Shown one piece after another: positions 53,011 through 61,549 of a DNA stretch of 64,000 bases (position 1 is the stretch's first letter; each line of letters opens with the position of its first letter). This stretch comes from Gammaproteobacteria bacterium. GTDB taxonomy: Bacteria; Gemmatimonadota; Gemmatimonadetes; Longimicrobiales; Gaopeijiaceae. The position numbers and the translations under genes were made by a program. The notes under the pieces are model-generated. The model saw nothing but the letters and a program-made list of their open reading frames with translations, was not told the DNA's origin and searched no databases. The DNA lies in contig JAPPHB010000130.1 of the NCBI GenBank assembly GCA_028821195.1, positions 1-64,000 on the forward strand, written 5' to 3'.

Positions 53011-54609
53011 ATGGGCGTTTTTTCCACCCCCCGCCGCATTGTCGCCGCCTGGTTCCCCTGGTGGCCGGTGGAGAGGCTGGCCTGGCGCTTTCCCGAGGCG
53101 CGCACCCGGCCCTTCGCGACCATCGGCGAGCAGCGGGGCCGGCTGGTGATCGAGGCGGTCAACCCGCGCGCGGCGGGGGCGGGACTGGCGCCGGGCATGC
53201 CCCTGGCCGACGGGCGGGCCATCGTGCCCGACGTGATCGTCCATCCCGCCGACTCGGCCGCCGACGCCCATGCGCTGAAGCGGCTGGCCCGGTGGGCGGA
53301 CGGCTTCACCCCCCGGGTCATGCCGGCCGGCGCGGACGGGCTCTTCCTCGATGTCGGGGGGTGCACGCATCTCCATGGCGGCGAAGTGGCGCTGATGACG
53401 GCACTGGGGGCGGGGCTGGGGGGGCTGGGGCTCACCTCCCGGCTGGCTCTCGCCGGCACGCCCGGGGTGGCCTGGGCGCTGGCCCGTCACGGCGAGGAGT
53501 CTGGGGCCATCGTGACCCGGTCCGCGGGTCCCGACGAGGTGAAGGAGGCGCTGGCCGGGCTCCACGTCGCCGCCCTCCGGCTCGATGCCGATGTCGTGGA
53601 GGCATTGGTCTCCTTCGGTCTGGACAGGATCGGAACCCTCTACCCCTTCGACCCCGGGGCGCTGGCGAAGAGGTTCGGCCCCGCCCCGCGCCGCCGCCTG
53701 GAGCAGGCGCTCGGCTTCGTTGAAGAGCCGGTCATCTCTCTTCCGCCTCCGCCTCCGCGCGAGGCCCGCCGTGCCTTTGCGGAGCCGATCTCGACAGTGG
53801 ACGCCATCCACGCGGCGGTGGAAGCCCTGCTGGAGGATCTGTGCCGGAACCTGAGCCGGGCAGGCGAGGGCGTGCGGCGCTTGCGTCTCGTCTGCCACCG
53901 GGGAGATGGAGCGCGTTCCGTTCTGGTGGTGGGTACCAGCCGGCCTCTGCGCCGCTCAAGACTCCTCATGAACCTGTTCGCGGGGAAGCTGGAGCGGATC
54001 GACCCGGGCTTCGGCATCGAGGAGATGGTGTTGTCCGCCGAGGTGGTCGAGGTCGTCGAGGAGGAGCAGGAGGACTGGTTCGCGCAGGCCGAAGCGGCAG
54101 CGGCGGGACGCGGCGGATGGACCGGAGGCGAGAACGGAGCGGGCGGTCGCGAAGAGCTGGCCGCCCTCCTCGACCGGCTGGGGAACCGCTTCGGGTTCGG
54201 AAGCGTCGCCTGCCCGGTCCCGCGCCAGAGCTGGCTGCCCGAGCGCGCGGTCGAGCTCCGTGAACCCTTGGCCACAACCCGGAGGCACGGCCCGGGTTGG
54301 CCGGAGGGGCGCTGCCGGCCGCTCCGGCTGCTGTCTCCCCCGGAGCAGGTGGAGGCCGTCGCCCGTGAATCCGGCGAGCTGGAGCCCGCGGGCGCACCGG
54401 CCCTCTTCCGCTGGCGCGGGCGGCGGCACAGGCTGTGCGCGGCCGAGGGGCCCGAGCGGCTGGAATGCGAATGGTGGCTGGAGGACGCCCCTTCCCGCGA
54501 CTACTACCTGGCCGAAGACGAGGAAGGGCGGCGCTACTGGCTCTTCCGCGAGCGGTCCTGCGACCCCGCCGTCCCGCCGCGCTGGTTCCTGCACGGGTTC
54601 TTCGCGTGA
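53011..54609 (+). CDS. imuB: ImuB, inactive Y-family polymerase homologue
   Basis: A 532-residue protein of the DinB/UmuC superfamily lacking the catalytic acid signature at the N-terminus (VAAWFPWWPVERLAWRFPE instead of the usual Asp-containing strand), as in all ImuB proteins. Palm and finger parts (VIEAVNPRAAGAGLAPGMPL, DGLFLDVGGCTHLHGG, RLALAGTPGVAWALA) and the little-finger region follow; a C-terminal extension carries the linkage to the beta clamp and DnaE2. Its stop overlaps the DnaE2 GTG. It acts as the scaffold of the mutasome. Confidence 0.9.
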   Translation: MGVFSTPRRIVAAWFPWWPVERLAWRFPEARTRPFATIGEQRGRLVIEAVNPRAAGAGLAPGMPLADGRAIVPDVIVHPADSAADAHALKRLARWADGFTPRVMPAGADGLFLDVGGCTHLHGGEVALMTALGAGLGGLGLTSRLALAGTPGVAWALARHGEESGAIVTRSAGPDEVKEALAGLHVAALRLDADVVEALVSFGLDRIGTLYPFDPGALAKRFGPAPRRRLEQALGFVEEPVISLPPPPPREARRAFAEPISTVDAIHAAVEALLEDLCRNLSRAGEGVRRLRLVCHRGDGARSVLVVGTSRPLRRSRLLMNLFAGKLERIDPGFGIEEMVLSAEVVEVVEEEQEDWFAQAEAAAAGRGGWTGGENGAGGREELAALLDRLGNRFGFGSVACPVPRQSWLPERAVELREPLATTRRHGPGWPEGRCRPLRLLSPPEQVEAVARESGELEPAGAPALFRWRGRRHRLCAAEGPERLECEWWLEDAPSRDYYLAEDEEGRRYWLFRERSCDPAVPPRWFLHGFFA

Positions 54610-57600
54610 GCGCGGGCGGGGACGATCCCTCGGCGCGCCTCCCCGGCGGTCGCGTGGGGAGAGGCTCGGCGGCCGGGGAAGGCGGCTACGCGGAACTGCA
54701 GGTCACCAGCAACTTCTCGTTCCTGCGCGGCGCCTCCCAGCCCGAGGAGCTGGTGGAGCGGGCGCATGCCCTGGGCTACCGCGCCCTGGCTCTCACCGAC
54801 CGCAACACCCTGGCGGGGGTCGTGCGCGCCCACCACGCCGCCCGCGAGATGGAGCTGCGCTTCATCCCCGGAGCCCGCCTCGACCTCGAGGACGGGCCGT
54901 CCCTGCTCTGTCTGCCCGTCTCCAGGAAGGGCTACGGCCGTCTGGCCCGCCTGATCACCTGCGGACGCCGGCGCGCACCCAAGGGGGAGTGTCGGCTCGT
55001 GCGCAAGGATGTCGTGGAAGCGTCCGGGGAGCAGATCTTCGTTGCCCTGCCGCCGGAAGTGCCCGGTCCCGGGTTTGCCGACCGGCTGGCGTGGTACCGG
55101 GAGCGGCTGGACGCGCCTCTCTTCCTGGCCGCCACCTGCAGCCATCGGGGCAACGACATCCGCCGCCTGACCGCTCTCGCATCCCTCTCGGAGACGGAGC
55201 GCGTGCCCCTGGTCGCGACCGGCGACGTGCACCAGCACATCCCCGAGCGGCGCCGGCTCCACGATCTGCTCACCTGCATCCGCGAGCGCTGCACCATCGA
55301 CAGCGCCGGCTGGCGCCTCGCGGCCAACGCGGAACGCCATCTCAAGTCCCCCGCGCAGATGGCCGCCCTCTTCCGCGATCATCCCCGTGCCCTGGCCAAT
55401 GCGGTGGAGATCGCCGAACGCTGCCGCTTCTCTCTCGGAGAGCTGCGCTACGAATACCCCGAGGAGGTGGTCGGCGAAGGCCGAACGCCCCAGCGGGAGC
55501 TGGAGATTCTGACCTGGGGGGGCGCGGCCCGGCGCTATCCCGAGGGCATCCCCTCCAGGGTACGGGCGACCCTCGAACACGAGCTGGCGCTCATCGACGA
55601 ACTGGAGTTCGCCCCGTACTTCCTCACCGTCGCCGACATCGTCCGGACCGCCCGCGGCCTGGGCATCCTGTGCCAGGGGCGCGGCTCGGCCGCCAACTCG
55701 GCGGTGTGCTACTGCCTGGAGATCACCTCGGTCGATCCGGACCGCGTCGACCTGCTGTTCGAGCGCTTCATCTCCGCCGAGCGCGGCGAGGTGCCCGACA
55801 TCGACGTGGACTTCGAGCACGAGCGCCGCGAGGAGGTCATCCAGTACATCTACCGCAAGTACGGCCGGGAGCGGGCCGGGCTGGCCGCGACGGTGGTGAC
55901 CTACCGCGTGCGCAGCTCGTTGCGCGACACCGGCAGGGCCATGGGACTGAGCAAGGACACGGTCGACCGGCTGCTCTCCATGGCTTCGGTGTGGTCGAAG
56001 CCGGTGGACGAGGAGCGCGCCCGCGAGGAGGGGTTCGATCCGACGGACCGGCGCCTGCGCCTGACCCTGCAACTGGCCCGGGAACTGTACGGCTTCCCCC
56101 GCCATCTGTCCCAGCACACGGGCGGGTTCGTCATTTCCCGCGGTCCGCTGTGCGAGATCGTTCCCATCGAGAACGCCGCCATGCACGACCGCACGGTGAT
56201 CGAGTGGAACAAGGACGATCTCGAGGCGCTGGGGCTCATCAAGGTGGACGTGCTGGGCCTCGGCATGCTCTCCTGCATCCGGCGCTCCTTCGAATTGCTG
56301 GAAGCGCACTACGGCGTCTGCCACACCCTGGGGGACGTGCCCTCGGAGGATCCGGAGGTGTACGGGATGATCCAGCGGGCGGACACGATCGGCGTGTTCC
56401 AGATCGAGAGCCGGGCGCAGATGGCGATGCTCCCCCGGCTGAAGCCGGCCACCTTCTACGACCTGGTCATCGAAGTGGCGATCGTGCGGCCGGGGCCCAT
56501 CCAGGGGGACATGGTCCACCCCTACCTGCGCCGGCGGAGGGGCGTCGAGCCGGTGGAGTATCCCTCCATGGAGTTGCGCGAGGTGCTGGGGAAGACTTTG
56601 GGCGTGCCCCTTTTCCAGGAGCAGGCGATGAAGATCGCCATCGTCGGGGCCGGATTCAGCCCGGCCGAAGCCGACCAGCTGCGCCGGGCCATGGCCAGCT
56701 TTCGCAACTACGGCACCATCCATCGCTTCCGCGACAAGTTCGTGGATGGGATGGTGGAGAGGGGGTACGACCGGGAGTTCGCCGAGCGCTGCTTCAGGCA
56801 GATCGAGGGGTTCGGCGACTACGGCTTTCCGGAGAGCCATGCGGCCAGCTTCGCGCTCCTGGTCTACATCTCCTCGTGGGTGAAGCACCACTACCCGGAG
56901 GTCTTCGCCTGCGCCCTCCTCAACAGCCAGCCCATGGGTTTCTACGCGCCCGCACAGATTGTGGGCGATGCGCGCAGGCACGGGGTGGAGGTGCGCCCCG
57001 TGGATGTCAACCACTCGGAGTGGGACTGCACTCTGGAGCCGGTGCGTTCGCCACCGGGCTCGCATCCGCCGGGGCGGAATGGATCGCGCCCACGGCCGCG
57101 CATGGCGTTGCGGCTGGGACTGCGCCAGATCCGCGGCCTGAGGGAAGAGGATGCCACCCGCATCGTGACGGCCCGGGAGGAGGGGTATCGTTCCCCGGCC
57201 GACCTGCGGCGGCGGGCAGGGACCCGTCCGGCCGTCCTGACGCGCCTGGCCAGGGCCGATGCCTTCACCTCCACCGGGCTGGACCGCCGCCAGGCCGCCT
57301 GGGCGATCGCCTCCCTGGACCAGGCGGAGCCGCTGCCGCTCTTCGATCCGCCCGGCGAGGCGGAGCCGCCCCGCCCGGAACCGGCCCTGCCCGCCATGAC
57401 CGCCGGCGAGCAGGTGGTGGCCGACTACCGCACCACCGGGCTGTCCCTCAAACAGCACCCCACCGCCCTGCTGAGGGAGCGCCTGGCCGACCGGGGGGTG
57501 CGCCCTGCCAGCCACCTGGAAGAACTCCCCGCCGGGACGCGCGTCACCGTCGCCGGCATCGTGCTGGTCCGCCAGCGGCCGGGCACGGCGGGCAGGATCG

Positions 57601-57887
57601 TGTTCGTGACCCTGGAGGACGAGACCGGATCCTCCAACCTGGTGGTGTTCCCCTCGGTCCAGGAACGTTGCCGCCGCGCCCTGCTTACCGCGCGGCTGAT
57701 GGTCTGCCGCGGCCGGCTGGAGAAGGAACAGGGAGTGATCCATGTGATCGCCGACCGCATCGATTCCCTCAACGACTGGCTGGACGGCCTGGCCGGAAGG
57801 CCGCCGCAACGCTCGTCGGCTGGCCCGGTTGCGCCGGGAGCGATTTCAGGGAGTGCGTTCGTGGGCAGGGGGCGGTTCTTCCACTGA
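54606..57887 (+). CDS. dnaE2: Error-prone DNA polymerase DnaE2 (ImuC)
   Basis: A 1093-residue C-family polymerase for lesion bypass. The GTG at 54606 overlaps the imuB stop (GTGA); longer in-frame codons upstream are not conserved. The N-terminal PHP domain begins YAELQVTSNFSFLRGAS, where the metal-binding His pair of DnaE1 is replaced (Q and T), a known DnaE2 trait. Catalytic aspartates are in EVPDIDVDFEHERREEV. Further landmarks are GFVISRGPLCEIVP, YPSMELREVLGKTLGVPLFQ and an OB-fold near VTVAGIVLVRQRPG. It lacks the long C-terminal tail of DnaE1. Confidence 0.93.
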   Translation: MSAGGDDPSARLPGGRVGRGSAAGEGGYAELQVTSNFSFLRGASQPEELVERAHALGYRALALTDRNTLAGVVRAHHAAREMELRFIPGARLDLEDGPSLLCLPVSRKGYGRLARLITCGRRRAPKGECRLVRKDVVEASGEQIFVALPPEVPGPGFADRLAWYRERLDAPLFLAATCSHRGNDIRRLTALASLSETERVPLVATGDVHQHIPERRRLHDLLTCIRERCTIDSAGWRLAANAERHLKSPAQMAALFRDHPRALANAVEIAERCRFSLGELRYEYPEEVVGEGRTPQRELEILTWGGAARRYPEGIPSRVRATLEHELALIDELEFAPYFLTVADIVRTARGLGILCQGRGSAANSAVCYCLEITSVDPDRVDLLFERFISAERGEVPDIDVDFEHERREEVIQYIYRKYGRERAGLAATVVTYRVRSSLRDTGRAMGLSKDTVDRLLSMASVWSKPVDEERAREEGFDPTDRRLRLTLQLARELYGFPRHLSQHTGGFVISRGPLCEIVPIENAAMHDRTVIEWNKDDLEALGLIKVDVLGLGMLSCIRRSFELLEAHYGVCHTLGDVPSEDPEVYGMIQRADTIGVFQIESRAQMAMLPRLKPATFYDLVIEVAIVRPGPIQGDMVHPYLRRRRGVEPVEYPSMELREVLGKTLGVPLFQEQAMKIAIVGAGFSPAEADQLRRAMASFRNYGTIHRFRDKFVDGMVERGYDREFAERCFRQIEGFGDYGFPESHAASFALLVYISSWVKHHYPEVFACALLNSQPMGFYAPAQIVGDARRHGVEVRPVDVNHSEWDCTLEPVRSPPGSHPPGRNGSRPRPRMALRLGLRQIRGLREEDATRIVTAREEGYRSPADLRRRAGTRPAVLTRLARADAFTSTGLDRRQAAWAIASLDQAEPLPLFDPPGEAEPPRPEPALPAMTAGEQVVADYRTTGLSLKQHPTALLRERLADRGVRPASHLEELPAGTRVTVAGIVLVRQRPGTAGRIVFVTLEDETGSSNLVVFPSVQERCRRALLTARLMVCRGRLEKEQGVIHVIADRIDSLNDWLDGLAGRPPQRSSAGPVAPGAISGSAFVGRGRFFH

Positions 57888-57952
57888 CGACCCGCAGGCG
57901 AATCCGTGAGAGCCTCGGGATCGGGAAGGCGCTCCATCATCTCGTATCCGGA

Positions 57953-57969
57953 CTCCGGGCAGCCCGGAG
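57953..57969 (+). terminator. Possible terminator hairpin downstream of dnaE2
   Basis: CTCCGGG (57953-57959) and CCCGGAG (57963-57969) form a 7-bp stem with loop CAG, 65 bases after the dnaE2 stop; no T-run follows. Confidence 0.35.
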
Positions 57970-58110
57970 ATACAACAAAACCGGGGTCTGACCTGTCAGA
58001 AGAATCAGTGGTAGACCGGTCGGCATCGGCAGTGTTAGATTTCCCGACTTGCTGTTCCTGGGCCCGGCCTTCGCCGTTTTGTATACCCACCCCCGGTAGG
58101 CGCGCACTGG

Positions 58111-58971
58111 ATGTTCTCATCCTCCCGTGGTCTGGATTCCTTCGATCAATACCTTCAGGACGTAGAGAAGTACCCGCTCATCCGGGATCCCGAAGAAGAG
58201 CGCGAGCTGGCGCGGCGCGCCCGGACCGGGGACATGGAGGCGGCCGAGCGGCTGGTGACCGCCAACCTCCGCTTCGTGATTTCCTACGTCAAGAAGTACC
58301 AGGGCCGTGGCCTCGGCCTGGCCGAACTGGTGTGCATCGGCAACGAGGGCCTGCTGAAGGCGGTCAAGAAATTCGATCCCGACAAGGGGGTCAAGTTCAT
58401 CAGCTACGCGGTCTGGTGGATTCGGCAGACCGTCCTGCAGGCGCTGGCCGAACAGACCCGTTCGGTGCGCATCCCGCTCAACCAGAACTCCAACCTCGCC
58501 AAGCTGGCGCGCACCGACACCGCGCTGACCCAGGAGTTGGGCCGCTCTCCCACCGATCAGGAGATCGCCAAGGAGATGCAGGAGCCCGTCGAGACCATCC
58601 GCGCGCTGCGCCGGGTGGCCGCGACCGAACTCAGCCTGGACGCCCCCATCGACCGCCGGGACCGGGACAGCTCGAGCTTCGGCGAACGCTTCGCCGGCGT
58701 GGAAGCCGCGGACATCGAACTGGATGTGGAGGCGCTGGCGCGCCGGGCCTTCATGGAGGACATGTTCGAGAGGTACCTGACCGAACGCGAACGCAAGATC
58801 CTCTACCTCTACTACGGCCTGGACGACGGCGAGGAGCGCACGCTCGAGGAGATCGGCGTGCTGCTGGGGGTCACGCGCGAACGGATCCGCCAGATTCGCA
58901 ACCGCGCCTTCGAGAAGCTGCGCGACAGCCCGCACGGGGATTCGCTGTCCGGTTTCTGGAGCGCGAACTGA
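58111..58971 (+). CDS. Second RpoD/SigA-family sigma factor
   Basis: A 286-residue sigma-70-type factor without region 1.1: FDQYLQDVEKYPLIRDPEEERELARRA, ANLRFVISYVKKYQGRG, FDPDKGVKFISYAVWWIRQTV and region 4 LEEIGVLLGVTRERIRQIRNRAFEKLR. It resembles the factor at 28402 and group 1/2 sigma factors; promoter-contacting segments look intact, so it may recognise similar -10/-35 boxes. The next gene overlaps its end by four bases if CTG is used as start. Confidence 0.9.
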   Translation: MFSSSRGLDSFDQYLQDVEKYPLIRDPEEERELARRARTGDMEAAERLVTANLRFVISYVKKYQGRGLGLAELVCIGNEGLLKAVKKFDPDKGVKFISYAVWWIRQTVLQALAEQTRSVRIPLNQNSNLAKLARTDTALTQELGRSPTDQEIAKEMQEPVETIRALRRVAATELSLDAPIDRRDRDSSSFGERFAGVEAADIELDVEALARRAFMEDMFERYLTERERKILYLYYGLDDGEERTLEEIGVLLGVTRERIRQIRNRAFEKLRDSPHGDSLSGFWSAN

Positions 58972-61016
58972 CCCGGTCTTCGGTTCAGGACATCCTGCTC
59001 GCCCTCGCCACCGGCGTTTCCCTCGCCCTCGCCACCGGCGCGTCTCCCGTCTCGGCACAACAGGACTCCTTCTGGGACGATCTCCGGGTGCTGGAGCTCG
59101 TCGAGCGCGCCACCGCCACCCGGCAGGCCGCCGTCATGGACGGCCTGCGCGCGTATACGGCCGACGCACGCGGCTACGTCTACTTTTTCCTGGACCGTCA
59201 GGCCGGCGAGGAACGCAACCTGGTCAAGACCGACCAGCTCGCGGTGCGCGTGTACTGGAAGGCGCCCGGCCTGACCAGGCAGCACATTCTCGGCCGCCGC
59301 GACGACCGGCAGATGCCCACCAACATCCGCTACCACCTCGACCACCTGGTCATCGTCCAGGAAAACTTCGGCGACGTGATCCGGATCGGCGACGGGGACG
59401 AGGTGTCGTCGGTTATCCATCCCCTCGCTCCGGGCGCGGCCGCCCGTTACGAGTACCTGCTGGGCGACTCGATCACGGTTGCATTCGCGGACGGCCTCGA
59501 CCCCGTCCGGGTGTACGAGGTGCAGGTGCGGCCGCGCGATCCGGACCAGCCCGGCTTCGTGGGCACCCTCTTTCTCGATCGGGAGACGGCGGCGGTCGTG
59601 CGCATGAACTTCACGTTCACGCCCGCGTCCTACGTCGACCGGAAGCTGGACTACATCCGTGTATCGCTGGAAAACTCCCTCTGGGATCGCCGTTACTGGC
59701 TCCCCTACCGGCAGAGCCTCGAGATCCGGCGGAAACTCCCGTTCCTCGATCTTCCCGTGGGCAGCGTCATTCGGGGCCGCTGGGAAATCGGCAGCTATAA
59801 CTTCGAGGACGATCTCCCCGACCTGTTCTTCCTGGGGCCGCAGATCGTGCGCAACCCCGACCCGATGCTGGCCTTCCCCTTCGAGCGCGATCTCTACGCC
59901 CAGGTCGACGAGGAGGGGCTCGCCCCCACCCCCGAACTGATCGACATCGAGGCCGAGGCGACCCGGCTGGTGCGCGGTCGGTACCTGAGCGGGCTCGGCC
60001 GCCTGCGTCTCGCGATGCCGCCCCTCTCCGAAACCGTACGCTACAACCGCGCCGAAGGCTGGGTTACCCAGGGCGGCTTCAATCTCCGCGCGACCAACCG
60101 CCTGCATGTCGGGACGCTCCTGGGCTACGCCCACGCCGGGGGCCGTCCCCTGGGTCGCGTGAGCGCCGTGTTCGAGGCCCCGGGCCGCGAGCGGCCGAGC
60201 ACCGTCGGCCTGGATCTCTTTCTGCGCGAACCGCGCGACATCGGACCGGTGCCCGGGTCGAGCCGGATCATGAACACCCTCTCCTCGTTGCTCCACCAGA
60301 CCGACTGGACGGACCCCTACTTCGCGACAGGCGCCCGCGCCCGCGCAGGCCGCTCGTTCGGCCCGGTCTCGGCGCGCGCCGAGGTGCGCTACGAACGCCA
60401 TCACGGCGCGCGCGTCGTCGCCGGCGGAGAGCCGGGCGGCTGGCGTGCCGTGCGCGCCATCGACGAAGGCGACCTGACGGCCGTTCGGCTGTTCGCGTCG
60501 CTCGGCTCTCCCGACCGCCTGTTCGGGGAAGCGGGCGCCACCTTGGCGAACTTCGACGGCGTCCCCTACCGGGAAGCGTCCCTGCGTCTCGCGGCCGGCC
60601 GCCGCTGGCTCGAACACGGCGTGGAACTCCGCTCGTCCCTGGACGCCGCTGTCGTCTCCGAGGGCGCGCCGCCGCAGTCGCTCTACCTCCTGGGAGGCCG
60701 CGAGACCCTTCCCGGATACGGCTACCGCTCCCTGGCCGGCGATGCCTTCTGGCTGCTCCGGGTCGAAGGCTCCCGCCAGCTCTTCGGCCCATGGCTGCGG
60801 CTCCGCGGCCTGGGCGCGGCCGGTCGCACCCGGCTCGCCTCCGCGGAGGTTCCGGCATCGTGGGACGCCCGGCCACCCCGGATCACTCGCTTCTCCGCCG
60901 GGCTGGGGGTCGCCCTCGGCTGGGATCTCGTCCTGGTCGATGTGGTGCGCGGCCTGAACGGCGGCTCATGGGAGGTCGTTCTCGACCTCAACCGGCGCTT
61001 CCGCGACCTCTTCTAG
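58968..61016 (+). CDS. Exported Omp85/surface-antigen-like protein with uncertain start
   Basis: About 682 residues with a signal-like segment (LALATGVSLALATGASPVSAQ), a DUF5686-like middle domain (RVYWKAPGLTRQHILGRR, VGTLFLDRETAAVVRMNF, YWLPYRQSLEIRRKLPFL) and a C-terminal barrel (LYLLGGRETLPGYGYRSLAGD, ending VVLDLNRRFRDLF). No ATG, GTG or TTG lies before the signal; a CTG at 58968, overlapping the sigma-factor stop, is the nearest possible start. The exact start is therefore open. It ends convergently to ssb, with a hairpin between. Confidence 0.72.
   Translation: MTRSSVQDILLALATGVSLALATGASPVSAQQDSFWDDLRVLELVERATATRQAAVMDGLRAYTADARGYVYFFLDRQAGEERNLVKTDQLAVRVYWKAPGLTRQHILGRRDDRQMPTNIRYHLDHLVIVQENFGDVIRIGDGDEVSSVIHPLAPGAAARYEYLLGDSITVAFADGLDPVRVYEVQVRPRDPDQPGFVGTLFLDRETAAVVRMNFTFTPASYVDRKLDYIRVSLENSLWDRRYWLPYRQSLEIRRKLPFLDLPVGSVIRGRWEIGSYNFEDDLPDLFFLGPQIVRNPDPMLAFPFERDLYAQVDEEGLAPTPELIDIEAEATRLVRGRYLSGLGRLRLAMPPLSETVRYNRAEGWVTQGGFNLRATNRLHVGTLLGYAHAGGRPLGRVSAVFEAPGRERPSTVGLDLFLREPRDIGPVPGSSRIMNTLSSLLHQTDWTDPYFATGARARAGRSFGPVSARAEVRYERHHGARVVAGGEPGGWRAVRAIDEGDLTAVRLFASLGSPDRLFGEAGATLANFDGVPYREASLRLAAGRRWLEHGVELRSSLDAAVVSEGAPPQSLYLLGGRETLPGYGYRSLAGDAFWLLRVEGSRQLFGPWLRLRGLGAAGRTRLASAEVPASWDARPPRITRFSAGLGVALGWDLVLVDVVRGLNGGSWEVVLDLNRRFRDLF
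58998..59040 (+). repeat. 24-bp in-frame duplication in the signal peptide
   Basis: The 19-mer CTCGCCCTCGCCACCGGCG occurs at 58998-59016 and 59022-59040, 24 bases apart, giving the repeated LALATG of the export signal. Confidence 0.85.
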
Positions 61017-61067
61017 GATTCCGAGGACGAATCCGCGCAAGCACCCGAGCGGCGTGGCGCCGGGTTC

Positions 61068-61108
61068 GCAGCGTGCCCTGAGGACTGGCTAGTCCTCAGG
61101 GCGCTGCG
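61068..61108. terminator. Long hairpin between convergent genes
   Basis: A perfect 12-bp stem GCCCTGAGGACT (61075-61086) and AGTCCTCAGGGC (61091-61102) with a 4-base loop continues, after a 2-base bulge, as CGCAGC/GCTGCG (61068-61073, 61103-61108). The ssb stop codon lies in the loop. It can end transcription from both sides even though no T-run follows. Confidence 0.7.
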
Positions 61109-61430
61109 TGAGCAGCACCAGCTCGCGCGCGGTCACATCGGCCGTGGGAATGGTGATGCCGTCCCGCTCATAGGAGTCGTACTCGAGCCGGCCCTCCACA
61201 TACACCCGGTCTCCCTTCCGCACGAAGTCCTCGACGAACTGGGCGGTTCTGTTCCACACGGTGATCCGGTGCCAGTCCGTCCGCTCCTCCACGTCGTTCG
61301 GCCCGCGGCGGATCCGCTGGTTGGTGGCGAGCGAAAAGTGCGCCACCTTCTTGCGTCCCTGGGTCTCGTGGACGTCCGGATCCCGCCCGACATTCCCGAT
61401 CAGGATTACCTTGTTGACCGACCGGCTCAT
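61089..61430 (-). CDS. ssb: Single-stranded DNA-binding protein, short form
   Basis: A 113-residue OB-fold SSB: SVNKVILIGNVGRDPDVHE, KVAHFSLATNQRI, ERTDWHRITVWNRTAQFVED, FVRKGDRVYVEGRLEYDSYE. AAGGAG is eight bases before the ATG. It ends with LLTQRPED, so the Gly/Pro-rich linker and the acidic IPF-type tip that recruits repair proteins are missing. It may be a special-purpose SSB or the normal one in this clade. It is 119 bases downstream of polA on the same strand. Confidence 0.9.
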   Translation of the reverse strand: MSRSVNKVILIGNVGRDPDVHETQGRKKVAHFSLATNQRIRRGPNDVEERTDWHRITVWNRTAQFVEDFVRKGDRVYVEGRLEYDSYERDGITIPTADVTARELVLLTQRPED

Positions 61431-61549
61431 CGGCGTCTCTCCTTCTCTTGCGCGTGAAACTGGATTCCTCCCGGCGACTCTCACGTTCGCGGGGAAACCC
61501 GGGCGAAGGAATGACAGGATGAGCCGATCGAAGCCCCGGTCAGGCAGGG

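Noticed and set aside
58000..58110. Promoter before the second sigma gene (TTGCTG with TGTATA)
   Set aside because: The spacing of more than 20 bases is too long for a sigma-70-type promoter.
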